Of a stretch of 64,000 bases of DNA, positions 53,437 through 60,831 are shown one piece after another. This DNA comes from Flavisolibacter tropicus. GTDB lineage: Bacteria; Bacteroidota; Bacteroidia; Chitinophagales; Chitinophagaceae. The number at the start of each line of letters is the position of its first letter. The stretch's first letter is position 1. Below the pieces are notes generated by a model. That model was not told the origin of the DNA. It did no database searches and saw only the letters and a program-made list of their open reading frames with translations. Where the stretch lies: contig NZ_CP011390.1 of the NCBI RefSeq assembly GCF_001644645.1, forward strand, positions 3,592,001 through 3,656,000. The letters run 5' to 3'. A program made the position numbers and the translations under genes.

Positions 53437-53900
53437 AAGCTGCGAGCTGTGAGGAAGGTCATTGGTCAATAAGTCATTAGTCAATGGTGAGTAATGAGTG
53501 ATGAATAATGAGTCAGTAGAGGATGAGTAAAGGAGAATTCCTCTACTCCTGCGTAACTCCCCGTTGGGTGACCATAGATGAAAGGAATTTGGAATTTGTA
53601 GTTTGGGGTTTGAGATTAGAAGCCTTCTGTGCGTGGATGCTCCCCTTTAGGGGCTGGGGGTGTACCTCTCTTGTACCTCTCCTGTACCTCTTCTGTACCT
53701 AATCTGTACCTCTTCTGTAGGTAAGTCCGTACCAACTGCACAGATAAAGCCCTCTACCTGCCTTCTAGATTCACTACTCCTCCTCTATACATCCTATACT
53801 ACTCCTGTATACATCCATAAATCATGTAGAAAAAACGTAATATAGCTGCCTGAGAATCAAGCCAAAGTGAAGATCCTAAAGATACAAAATAACAAGTGGC
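53437..53900. repeat. Composite dispersed repeat, copy 2
   Basis: Same order and spacing of modules as 4026-4590 (GAGCTGTGAG word, AATAAGTCAT, palindrome preceded by CTGTGCGTGGATG, tandem TCTTGTACC words, 62-bp and 30-bp identical blocks). It lacks the ~80-bp segment between the palindrome and the tandem words that copy 1 has. Confidence 0.8.
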
Positions 53901-53993
53901 TGCTCATGTGAGAGGGTCAATAGTATAAGAAAAGGCTGTTGTACGTAAAGCGTGCAACGGTTCTCCTATCAATCCTATAATATCCAACTAATC

Positions 53994-54422
53994 CTAGTTC
54001 TCTGAACACTCCTTACATATGCCATGGATGACCACCTGTACATCATTGGCTACATAACCGGCAGGAAGTTCCATTTTAGGGGAAACCACGTTATCCAGGC
54101 AGATGGTGGCATTGCAGTTGTCGCACATAAAATGCACATGGTCATCGTGGTGGTGGCCCTCTGTGCAGTCTTTACACAGAGCATAGCGAACCGCGTTATC
54201 GGATGTAGGAATAGAATGAATGATACCCTTTTCCACAAAGGTTTGCAGTGTACGGTAAATAGTGACCCTGTCAAACTTTTCACCGGCTTTCTTTTCGATA
54301 TCGCCGTGTGTCAGCGCGTCTTTATGTTGCAGGAACAAGGAAAGAATCTTCTTTCTGCTATCGGTAACGCTTAAATGGTTTCGGCGTAAGACATCGGCAA
54401 TTTTTACTTCCAGTGCATTCAT
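53994..54422 (-). CDS. Fur family transcriptional repressor
   Basis: 142 residues. Winged-helix DNA-binding part (~1-80: 'LRRNHLSVTDSRKKILSLFLQHKDALTHGDIEKKAGEKFDRVTIYRTLQTFVEKGIIHSI') and a metal-binding dimerisation part with a His cluster 'GHHHDDHVHFMCDNCNATICLD' and two C-x2-C pairs (CDNC, CKEC near the end), the structural zinc site of the Fur superfamily. It could be Fur, Zur or PerR; the metal cannot be assigned by eye. It begins 5 bp after the SCO gene stop, so it is cotranscribed with a copper-chaperone-type protein. Confidence 0.92.
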   Translation of the reverse strand: MNALEVKIADVLRRNHLSVTDSRKKILSLFLQHKDALTHGDIEKKAGEKFDRVTIYRTLQTFVEKGIIHSIPTSDNAVRYALCKDCTEGHHHDDHVHFMCDNCNATICLDNVVSPKMELPAGYVANDVQVVIHGICKECSEN

Positions 54423-54427
54423 ACAGG

Positions 54428-55036
54428 TTACTGCTTTAAATACCGGGCAATGTCATCTTTCAATTCCTTGATCTCACTCTCCTTTAAGGCATCATAGACC
54501 TTCATCACATCACCCTTCTTGTTGACTAAAGCTATGAATTGTGTGTGTAAAAAATCATCATCAATACTACCAACGTTGTTTTTAGGATCATCAATTTTAT
54601 ACACATGGCGGGCCATATTGTATAAGCTGTCCTTTCTTCCGGTTAAAAACACCCATTTGTTGGTATCCACCTTCATGGAATCAGCATAGCGCTTAAGCTG
54701 GTCGGGGTTGTCGTTTAGCGGGTCGCAGGTATGTGACAGGATCAAGAAGTCTTTTTCACCCTTATATGTGTCATACACCTTACGCATATTGTTGTTCATT
54801 CGCGGGCAAATACCGCGGCAGGTAGTGAAGAAGTATTCCACGGCCGTTACCTTGCCGGCCATTGCCTTTTCTGTTACAGCTTGCCCGTTTTGGTTGTAAA
54901 AGGTAAACGGACGTATTGTGCCTAATGGTTTGATCACCTGGGTGGTAAACCCGGGTATCAGCTGGCCCATAGCCAAATAAAACCCTATTACTAATACGGC
55001 AAAGAAGGCAATGTAAAACAGACGCTTTGTAGACAT
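54428..55036 (-). CDS. SCO family copper-binding protein
   Basis: 202 residues from the ATG at 55034-55036. N-terminal membrane anchor ('LFYIAFFAVLVIGFYLAMGQL'), then a thioredoxin-like SCO1/SenC domain: 'PFTFYNQNGQAVTEKAMAGKVTAVEYFFTTCRGICPRMNNNM' with the C-x3-C-P copper motif, and the conserved His in 'DDDFLHTQFIALVNKKG'. SCO proteins deliver copper to the CuA site of cytochrome oxidase or act as thiol reductases in the periplasm. Upstream of Fur by 5 bp. A TACCTTTG box ends 4 bases before the ATG. Confidence 0.92.
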   Translation of the reverse strand: MSTKRLFYIAFFAVLVIGFYLAMGQLIPGFTTQVIKPLGTIRPFTFYNQNGQAVTEKAMAGKVTAVEYFFTTCRGICPRMNNNMRKVYDTYKGEKDFLILSHTCDPLNDNPDQLKRYADSMKVDTNKWVFLTGRKDSLYNMARHVYKIDDPKNNVGSIDDDFLHTQFIALVNKKGDVMKVYDALKESEIKELKDDIARYLKQ

Positions 55037-55040
55037 GGCG

Positions 55041-55048
55041 CAAAGGTA
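55041..55048 (-). promoter_or_regulatory. Candidate -7 promoter box for SCO-fur
   Basis: TACCTTTG on the minus strand, ending 4 bases from the start codon. A transcript from it would be leaderless or nearly so. Confidence 0.45.
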
Positions 55049-55122
55049 CAGCACCCGGCGTCACGGCTATATGATGGATGTTATGTAAATTGAATTTTAA
55101 AGATTCCTAAACGCCCACTTGT

Positions 55123-55545
55123 ATGAAAAAAGCCCTTTTTGCTCTTCTGATCCTGTTTTCGATCAAATCTATGGCCCAGTCATCGGAAGAAACGGCCATC
55201 CGACAGCTGCTGGAGCGCCAAACCACCTCCTGGAACCGTGGCGATGTGGAAGGCTTTATGCAAACCTACTGGCAAAGCGACTCGCTAATGTTCATTGGTA
55301 AAAGTGGGGTAACGCGGGGTTGGCAGCAAACCCTCAACAATTATAAGAAAGGCTATCCTGATACAGCTGCTATGGGCAAGCTGACTTTTGATATCATCCA
55401 GATCAAACCACTTTCCCCCGAATATTATTTTGTAGTAGGCAAGTGGATGCTCAAACGCTCCATCGGCGATATCAGCGGCCACTACACCCTTCTCATGCGC
55501 CGCATCAAAGGCGAATGGAAGATTGTGGCAGATCATAGCAGCTAG
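55123..55545 (+). CDS. Secreted DUF4440/SnoaL-like (NTF2-fold) protein
   Basis: 140 residues with signal peptide (MKKALFALLILFSIKSMAQ). The NTF2-like fold is suggested by 'EETAIRQLLERQTTSWNRGDVEGFMQTYWQSDSLMFIGKSGVTRGWQQTLNNYKKGYPD' and the end 'GHYTLLMRRIKGEWKIVADHSS', the classic DUF4440 layout. Such small cone-shaped domains can bind ligands or catalyse isomerisation; no specific activity can be named. Its stop TAG is followed after two bases by a repeat arm. Confidence 0.9.
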   Translation: MKKALFALLILFSIKSMAQSSEETAIRQLLERQTTSWNRGDVEGFMQTYWQSDSLMFIGKSGVTRGWQQTLNNYKKGYPDTAAMGKLTFDIIQIKPLSPEYYFVVGKWMLKRSIGDISGHYTLLMRRIKGEWKIVADHSS

Positions 55546-55547
55546 GC

Positions 55548-55736
55548 ACCCCCTGTCCCCCTAAAGGGGAGACTTAGGCTATAGTTTTCTTTTGTACACC
55601 TATATACTTCAAATCAATAGTATAATACAAGAACGTCTTCCTGAAGGAAGACGTTCTTGTTATGACATATCCATAAAGATGTTTGAATACCAAATGTTTC
55701 TTAAATCTAAGTCTCCCCTTTAGGGGGACAGGGGGT
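55548..55736. repeat. Bracketed terminator element (30-bp perfect inverted repeat)
   Basis: Arms at 55548-55577 and 55707-55736 are perfect inverted repeats of 30 bp (core CCCCTAAAGGGGAGACTTAG). An intrinsic terminator sits between them. The left arm starts 2 bp after the stop of the plus-strand gene and the right arm overlaps the stop of the minus-strand gene by one base. It is 189 bp long and has the size and symmetry of a MITE. Confidence 0.88.
55626..55661. terminator. Bidirectional intrinsic terminator
   Basis: ACAAGAACGTCTTCC-TGAA-GGAAGACGTTCTTGT, a 15-bp perfect stem inside the inverted-repeat element. Confidence 0.85.
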
Positions 55737-55972
55737 TATTTCCACGTCTTATACAAAAAGCGCAGAAACAGAAGTAACAGCAAGAACGATACAACATAAA
55801 AGGTCAGGTTGTACCAGGCTACATGCCCATGAAACGATGCCAGGTCATAATAAAAACCGGCTGTAGATACAGCAAGCATCCACAGTAAAAAGAGGGAAAA
55901 AGAGTTAATGATCTTTTTAAAATACCGCTTCACCTCCGGGTCTATCCCCATATTTGATTCGTCGTAATGCAT
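55736..55972 (-). CDS. Small two-span membrane protein
   Basis: 78 residues. Starts MHYDESNMGIDPEVKRYFKK, followed by two membrane spans ('FSLFLLWMLAVSTAGFYYDLASF' and 'WYNLTFYVVSFLLLLLFLRFLYK'). No known family. It is 8 bp downstream of the GH25 gene on the same strand and likely cotranscribed. Confidence 0.75.
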   Translation of the reverse strand: MHYDESNMGIDPEVKRYFKKIINSFSLFLLWMLAVSTAGFYYDLASFHGHVAWYNLTFYVVSFLLLLLFLRFLYKTWK

Positions 55973-55980
55973 GGCTTTCT

Positions 55981-56757
55981 TTAAGGTACTAATAAAGATC
56001 TGAATTGTATAGAGTCGCCGCTAAATACATTGAAGTCCACCTTAGCGGTAATACCATTTACACTACCCTTTTCGCTATGCTGCCAGAAGCTCCACTCACG
56101 GGTAATCCGCGGCTGGTGCGGCTGCAGGTAATGCGCCACCCATAGTGGGTAGTCATCAAAATGCCCCTGTAAGTTCCTAGTATAGAAATCGGCATTGGTA
56201 TATATAATAGGTTTTACCCCATAATGCTCCTCCAACAGTTCTACCCATTCTTTCAATTCCTTGCGCAGGTTATCGGCAGAAACACCATATAGCTGTTCAA
56301 TATCCAATACTGGTGGCAGATCGCCTTGTTCCAGCTCCACCGTTTTTATAAAGTTCTGCGCCTGGGTGCGGCCATCGCGGTTAGGAATAAAGAAATGATA
56401 GGCTCCGCGAATAATACCGGCCTCTTTGCTTTTTTCCCAATTGCGTTTGAAAAAAGGATCCACACGCCCATTGCCCTCGGTGGCTTTGATAAAGGCAAAG
56501 CCTAATTGCACCCCTTCTACATTCATTTCCCTTACCGCTTTCCAGGAAATACGCTGCTGGTAGCGTGATACATCTATACCATGAATGCCGTAATGGACAG
56601 GAATGGGAATACCGAATTCTTTATAGGTTATAAACCGCTCCTGCCGGGTTTCCTGCCATAAGTAAAAGAGATAGCCCATACCTGCCAGGGCGGCAAGGAT
56701 GGTCAGAAAAATAAACCAGCCTATATAATTGGATTGCTTTTTTCGTTTGGGCGGCAT
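55981..56757 (-). CDS. Membrane-anchored glycoside hydrolase family 25 lysozyme
   Basis: 258 residues. N-terminal cytoplasmic basic stretch (MPPKRKKQ) and one membrane span ('YIGWFIFLTILAALAGMGYLFYLW'), then the GH25 domain (~58-250): 'HGIDVSRYQQRISWKAV', 'FAFIKATEGNGRVDPFFKRNW', 'GAYHFF', the catalytic D-x-E in 'LPPVLDIEQLYG', 'IYTNADFYTRNL' and 'PLWVAHYL'. GH25 enzymes cleave the MurNAc-GlcNAc bond of peptidoglycan. The anchor places the enzyme in the periplasm for cell-wall remodelling. Confidence 0.93.
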   Translation of the reverse strand: MPPKRKKQSNYIGWFIFLTILAALAGMGYLFYLWQETRQERFITYKEFGIPIPVHYGIHGIDVSRYQQRISWKAVREMNVEGVQLGFAFIKATEGNGRVDPFFKRNWEKSKEAGIIRGAYHFFIPNRDGRTQAQNFIKTVELEQGDLPPVLDIEQLYGVSADNLRKELKEWVELLEEHYGVKPIIYTNADFYTRNLQGHFDDYPLWVAHYLQPHQPRITREWSFWQHSEKGSVNGITAKVDFNVFSGDSIQFRSLLVP

Positions 56758-56856
56758 TGCTGCAATACTAAAACAATACAGGGTATCTATAAAATTTTAA
56801 GGATGCTTGGTGGTATAGTTTAACGAAATACCTTACCCTATTATTACTTTTACAAA

Positions 56857-57885
56857 GTGGGGCAATTTAACTGGAACGATAGCGTCAATTTTTTATCCAA
56901 GCTTACAGCGCGGCGCCTGCTGAACATGGTAAAAGTGTATAGCAGCTATCAGCTAAGTAAGTGGACAAAGAAAAGCGTGCAATGGGGTATGCCCATTTCT
57001 ATCTCCTTTGAGCCAACCACCTCTTGCAACCTCCGGTGTCCAGAGTGTCCCAGCGGCCTGCGGGCTTTTTCACGGCCTACCGGTATGCTACGCAAAGACT
57101 TTTTCCGAGAAACCATTGACCAACTGGAAAAAGACCTGGCCTACCTGGTGTTTTATTTCCAGGGCGAGCCCTACCTGAATCCCGAGTTTTTGAATATGGT
57201 GCAGTATGCTGCATCTAAAAAGATCTATACGGCTACATCTACCAACGCACACTACCTAACCGACGCCAATGCTAAAAAAACGGTAGAAAGTGGACTAGAC
57301 CGCCTGATCATCTCTATCGACGGCACGACCCAGGACACTTATCAGCAATACCGTGTAGGCGGCAAGCTAGACAAAGTGTTAGAGGGTGCCCGCAATATGG
57401 TAAAGTGGAAGAAAGAGCTAAAAAGCAAAACCCCCTTTATTATTTTCCAGTTCCTGGTCGTACGTCATAATGAACACCAGATTGAAGAGGTGAAACAACT
57501 CGCTGAAGAAATAGGAGTAGATGATGTGTGGCTGAAGACCGCTCAAGTCTACGACTATGAAACCGATCCTAACGGCCTGATTCCTACAAATAATAAATAC
57601 AGCCGCTATAAGAAAGGGAAAGACGGCAAAATGCAGTTTAAAGGCAATAACCAAAATCACTGCTGGCGTCTATGGCACGACCCGGTCATTACCTGGGATG
57701 GGGCTGTAGTACCTTGTTGTTTTGATAAAGACGCCCAGCATAAACTAGGCAGCCTGCAGCAACAGTCATTTAAAGAACTGTGGCGAAGTGGTGTCTACAA
57801 CCAGTTTCGGCACCAGGTGTTGGAAAGCCGCCAGAATATTGATATCTGCGCCAATTGTTCCGAAGGCGTAAAAGTGTGGGGCTAA
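56857..57885 (+). CDS. Radical SAM/SPASM domain protein
   Basis: 342 residues from a GTG at 56857 (an ATG at 56926 is possible). The radical SAM cluster motif is 'CNLRCPEC' (Cys57-x3-Cys61-x2-Cys64), with 'YFQGEPYLNPEFLNMVQYA' downstream. The C-terminal SPASM region binds extra iron-sulphur clusters: 'HCWRLWHDPVITWDGAVVPCCFDKDAQHKLGSL' and 'NIDICANCSEG'. Such enzymes often modify peptides or other natural products. The region around it shows no precursor peptide gene or transporter, so the substrate is unknown. Confidence 0.93.
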   Translation: MGQFNWNDSVNFLSKLTARRLLNMVKVYSSYQLSKWTKKSVQWGMPISISFEPTTSCNLRCPECPSGLRAFSRPTGMLRKDFFRETIDQLEKDLAYLVFYFQGEPYLNPEFLNMVQYAASKKIYTATSTNAHYLTDANAKKTVESGLDRLIISIDGTTQDTYQQYRVGGKLDKVLEGARNMVKWKKELKSKTPFIIFQFLVVRHNEHQIEEVKQLAEEIGVDDVWLKTAQVYDYETDPNGLIPTNNKYSRYKKGKDGKMQFKGNNQNHCWRLWHDPVITWDGAVVPCCFDKDAQHKLGSLQQQSFKELWRSGVYNQFRHQVLESRQNIDICANCSEGVKVWG

Positions 57886-58076
57886 ATCTTGTCAGCCCAA
57901 TGTTAGAACATTAACTTTGATAAAGGTTTTATTAAGCTGAATGCTATATGTTTCAAGCTATAAGCAAGAGAAACTGGCTGTTTGCTTAAAGCGTGCAGCC
58001 TTATATTATTACATTGTTTATTCACCCTTCAGTTCGCGCACCCTGTACTAAAACTTAATATTTTTGACCCCTTACC

Positions 58077-58529
58077 ATGGGAATTGAAAAAGACATACAT
58101 CAAGCTAGATTTAACACCTCCCGGCAAAAAGCTATGGTCAATGTACTTTATAGCTATGGCTGGTTAGTAGAGCGTATCAAGACCATCCTTGCCGCAGAAG
58201 ATATTACCCACCAACAATATAATATTCTGCGCATCTTGCGTGGCAGCGCCCCCGAACCAATTTCTACCCTGCAGATCCGCGAACGCATGCTGGATAAAAT
58301 GAGCGACACCAGTCGCATTGTAGACCGACTGATAATAAAGGGCTTGGTAAAAAAAACCGTTTGCGTAAAAGACAAACGCTTAGTGGATGTTATCATTACA
58401 GACAAGGGGCAAAAGCTTTTAAAGAAACTAGATCAGGAAGCAAAGAACTGGGATGACATTATTAACCTTTCCGAAAGCGAATCAGAGCAACTTTCACATT
58501 TACTAGACAAGATGCGCCAAGCAGATTAA
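58077..58529 (+). CDS. MarR family transcriptional regulator
   Basis: 150 residues. Winged helix-turn-helix pattern: 'DITHQQYNILRILRGSAPEPISTLQIRERMLDKMSDTSRIVDRLIIKGLVKKTVCVKDKRLVDVIITDKGQKLLKKL', with the wing motif D-K-R. Effector and targets are unknown; a CCGGAC...GTCCGG inverted repeat just downstream, before the next gene, is a candidate operator. It lies 29 bp before the glycoside-hydrolase-like gene. Confidence 0.88.
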   Translation: MGIEKDIHQARFNTSRQKAMVNVLYSYGWLVERIKTILAAEDITHQQYNILRILRGSAPEPISTLQIRERMLDKMSDTSRIVDRLIIKGLVKKTVCVKDKRLVDVIITDKGQKLLKKLDQEAKNWDDIINLSESESEQLSHLLDKMRQAD

Positions 58530-58537
58530 TTAACTTG

Positions 58538-58557
58538 CCGGACTAATTTCCGTCCGG
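58538..58557. promoter_or_regulatory. Inverted repeat abutting the start of the GH10-like gene
   Basis: CCGGAC-TAATTTCC-GTCCGG, perfect 6-bp arms, directly before the ATG at 58559 and after the marR stop. It could be a repressor operator or an mRNA hairpin covering the ribosome-binding site. Confidence 0.45.
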
Positions 58558-58558
58558 T

Positions 58559-59800
58559 ATGTTACGAAAAACGCTTACGTCCCTGATTCTTGCTTTTTCC
58601 TTTTTTATAGCAGCCGCCCAGCCTCAATATGAGTTTCGTGGTGTTTGGATTGCTTCTGTTGAAAATATTGACTGGCCTTTGCCTAAGCAATACAATCCGG
58701 AAGACCAGAAAAAAGAATTTATTCGCCAGCTGGACATGCACAAGCGCAATGGCATGAATGCCGTGATTGTGCAGATTCGTCCTTCTGCAGATGCTTTTTA
58801 CCCCTCGCCTTACGAGCCATGGAGTCAATGGCTTACAGGCGTACAAGGCAAACCACCAGCTCCTTACTGGGATCCCCTGCAGTTTATGATTGAGGAAGCG
58901 CATAAGCGTGGCTTTGAGTTTCATGCCTGGTTGAATCCTTACCGTGCCAATTCGAGTATTGGCAAGGCGTCCATTGCCCAATCGCACATTACCCGCCTGC
59001 ACCCTGAGTGGTTCCTGGAATACGGTGGCAAACTGTATTTCGATCCAGGTAATAAGCAAGCACAACATTGGGTGAACGACGTAGTTCGTGATATTGTAAG
59101 CCGATACGATGTAGATGCCATCCATATGGACGACTATTTTTACCCTTACCGCATTGCAGGCAAAGAGTTTCCAGACAGTAAGACATACGCCCAATATGGC
59201 AATGGCTTAAGCAAAGGCGACTGGCGCCGCAGCAATACAGACTCTATTATCCTTACATTAAGTAAGACCATTAAAGAAGTAAAGCCTTGGGTTAAGTTTG
59301 GCATTTCGCCGTTTGGCGTATGGCGCAACCAAAGCCAGGATCCAATGGGTAGTCCTACGCAAGGCGGTCAAACCAATTACGACGACCTGTATGCCGACAT
59401 CTTACTATGGACACGCAATGGCTGGATCGATTATGTGATCCCACAATTGTATTGGGAGATGGGGCACCCGAAAGTAGGATTTGAAACCTTGATCGACTGG
59501 TGGAGCCAGCATGCTTATGGTCGCCATATGTATATTGGCCACGGCATTTACCGCGCCATGGAGAAGAGTAGTAAGGCCTGGCACAATCCTAACCAACTGC
59601 CTCAGCAACTGCAGTTACTGCGCCAGACACCTAACGTGCAGGGCAGCGCGTATTTCAGTAGCCGCAGCTTTTACAGCAATCCAAACGGTTGGAACGATTC
59701 ATTGCAGAATAATTACTACCGCACGCCGGCACTAATTCCACCAATGGAATGGCTACCTGCCAAACCTGGTACAACAACTGCTGCCGCAAGCACTAATTGA
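58559..59800 (+). CDS. Secreted glycoside-hydrolase-like (GHL10/DUF187, YngK type) protein
   Basis: 413 residues. Signal peptide (MLRKTLTSLILAFSFFIAAAQ). The GHL10/UPF0748 fold is seen in 'EFRGVWIASVENIDWPLPKQYNPEDQKKEFIRQLDMHKRNGMNAVIVQIRPSADAFYPSPYEPWSQWLTG', 'EFHAWLNPYRAN', 'LYFDPGNKQAQHWVNDVVRDIVSRYDVDAIHMDDYFYPYRIA' and 'GISPFGVWRNQ'. E. coli YddW/DigH of this family is a peptidoglycan glycosyl hydrolase, so cell-wall hydrolysis is plausible. Transcribed behind marR; a strong terminator follows. Confidence 0.92.
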   Translation: MLRKTLTSLILAFSFFIAAAQPQYEFRGVWIASVENIDWPLPKQYNPEDQKKEFIRQLDMHKRNGMNAVIVQIRPSADAFYPSPYEPWSQWLTGVQGKPPAPYWDPLQFMIEEAHKRGFEFHAWLNPYRANSSIGKASIAQSHITRLHPEWFLEYGGKLYFDPGNKQAQHWVNDVVRDIVSRYDVDAIHMDDYFYPYRIAGKEFPDSKTYAQYGNGLSKGDWRRSNTDSIILTLSKTIKEVKPWVKFGISPFGVWRNQSQDPMGSPTQGGQTNYDDLYADILLWTRNGWIDYVIPQLYWEMGHPKVGFETLIDWWSQHAYGRHMYIGHGIYRAMEKSSKAWHNPNQLPQQLQLLRQTPNVQGSAYFSSRSFYSNPNGWNDSLQNNYYRTPALIPPMEWLPAKPGTTTAAASTN

Positions 59801-60122
59801 TAATTATAATCAACTGCATAAAAAAAGCCGCTTTCTAGAAAGCGGCTTTTTTTATGCAGTAGGAAATGGTTTGATTGTAATTATTTAACACGAAAAGCCT
59901 CTTGCCAGACTACAAAAGTTTATGTCTTCAGGCACTTTCATTTCAAGGACACAAACTCTTGTAGTCTACTGCCAACTATCAACTGCCATCTGTCAACCCT
60001 CAACGCCCCCCTTTTGTCAAAAGATGTTCAAAAATTTAAAATCCGTGTTAATCCATCACCAATCCACCTCATCCACGGTTATCTTTGCGGCGCCAATTTT
60101 AAACAAGCAAAAGAAATATAGT
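59801..60122. other. Gene-free interval upstream of the peroxiredoxin gene
   Basis: After the terminator, the sequence is mostly word-like repeats: CTGCCAACTATCAACTGCCA (59957-59993), ATCCGTGTTAATCCATCACC (60040-60070). No gene. The promoter of the peroxiredoxin presumably lies in the last 80 bp (TTATCTTTGCGGC at 60077-60089 holds a TATCTTTG box). Confidence 0.6.
59818..59856 (+). terminator. Intrinsic terminator
   Basis: AAAAAAAGCCGCTTT-CTAG-AAAGCGGCTTTTTTT, 18 bp after the hydrolase stop. Confidence 0.92.
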
Positions 60123-60677
60123 ATGAAAAATGTGACCCTATCTCTTGGATCAAAATTCCCAGAGTTTAAAAAGAAAGCGGTGGTGTCTATCGAGAAAGGA
60201 AAAGAGTTTTACGACCTTACCTATGAAGAGATCCGTAATGCTGGCAAATGGATGGTGATGTTCTGGTGGCCAAAGGATTTTACGTTTGTATGCCCTACTG
60301 AAATTGCTGAATTCAATAAAGCTTACCAGGAATTTGCTGACCGCGATGCAGTATTGGTTGGCGCTTCTACCGATAGCGAGTTTGTACACGCTGCATGGAG
60401 GAGAGATCATGAAGACCTGCGCAACCTGCAGTTCCCTATGTTAGCTGATACTTCTAAATCATTGGCTGAAGAACTGGGTATCCTGGAAGCAGAAGAGAAG
60501 ATAGCTTACCGCGCTACTTTCGTTGTTGACCCTCAAGGTATTGTACGTTGGGTTTCTTTATACGACCTGAGCGTAGGCCGTAATGTAAAAGAAGTATTGC
60601 GCGTTCTGGACGCTTTACAAACCGACGAACTTTGCCCTTGCAACTGGCAGAAAGGCGAAGCGACGTTGACCGCTTAA
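60123..60677 (+). CDS. Peroxiredoxin (AhpC/TSA type)
   Basis: 184 residues from ATG 60123. The peroxidatic Cys57 lies in 'WPKDFTFVCPTEIAEFNKAY', Arg in 'ATFVVDPQGIVRWVSLYDLSVGRNVKEVLRVLDALQ', and a C-terminal 'ELCPCNWQKGE' supplies a resolving Cys (as in AhpC-type 2-Cys enzymes). It reduces hydroperoxides in the cytoplasm. No AhpF is seen; instead the next gene is an AhpD-type protein, so electron supply through AhpD-like CxxC is plausible. A TATCTTTG box lies about 40 bases upstream. Confidence 0.95.
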   Translation: MKNVTLSLGSKFPEFKKKAVVSIEKGKEFYDLTYEEIRNAGKWMVMFWWPKDFTFVCPTEIAEFNKAYQEFADRDAVLVGASTDSEFVHAAWRRDHEDLRNLQFPMLADTSKSLAEELGILEAEEKIAYRATFVVDPQGIVRWVSLYDLSVGRNVKEVLRVLDALQTDELCPCNWQKGEATLTA

Positions 60678-60792
60678 TTAAACGTCTCTTTAAACTAGTC
60701 GGGAACCGTCAATCGAGAATCGGGAATAAATTCAGAATGGTGCTCAAAAGACATCATTCACGACTGACGATTCCCGAATTAATAAGTTTCAC

Positions 60793-60818
60793 AAGTCCCG
60801 CTTCGGCGGGATTTTTTA
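60793..60818 (+). terminator. Intrinsic terminator
   Basis: AAGTCCCGC-TTC-GGCGGGATTTTTT, between the peroxiredoxin and the AhpD-like gene. The two genes may therefore be only partly cotranscribed. Confidence 0.8.
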
Positions 60819-60831
60819 AACAACATATGTT

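Larger units (their letters stand above)
53355..53993. repeat. 0.64-kb gene-free interval with composite repeat copy 2
   Basis: No gene. From 53437 to 53900 it carries the same module order as 4026-4590, with an identical 62-bp core (53704-53765) and 30-bp tail block (53812-53841). Other words: GTCATTGGTCAATAAGTCAT (53459-53478), GGAATTTGGAATTTGTAG-like (53582-53610), and the CTCCCCTTTAGGGGCTGGGGG palindrome (53640-53660). The last ~60 bp (ATCCTATAATATCCAACTAA) belong to the GGATT-word family. Confidence 0.85.

Noticed and set aside
59922..60122. 67-residue extension in front of the peroxiredoxin
   Set aside because: The extension is made of repeat words and contains a likely promoter box; the ATG at 60123 starts exactly where peroxiredoxins start.
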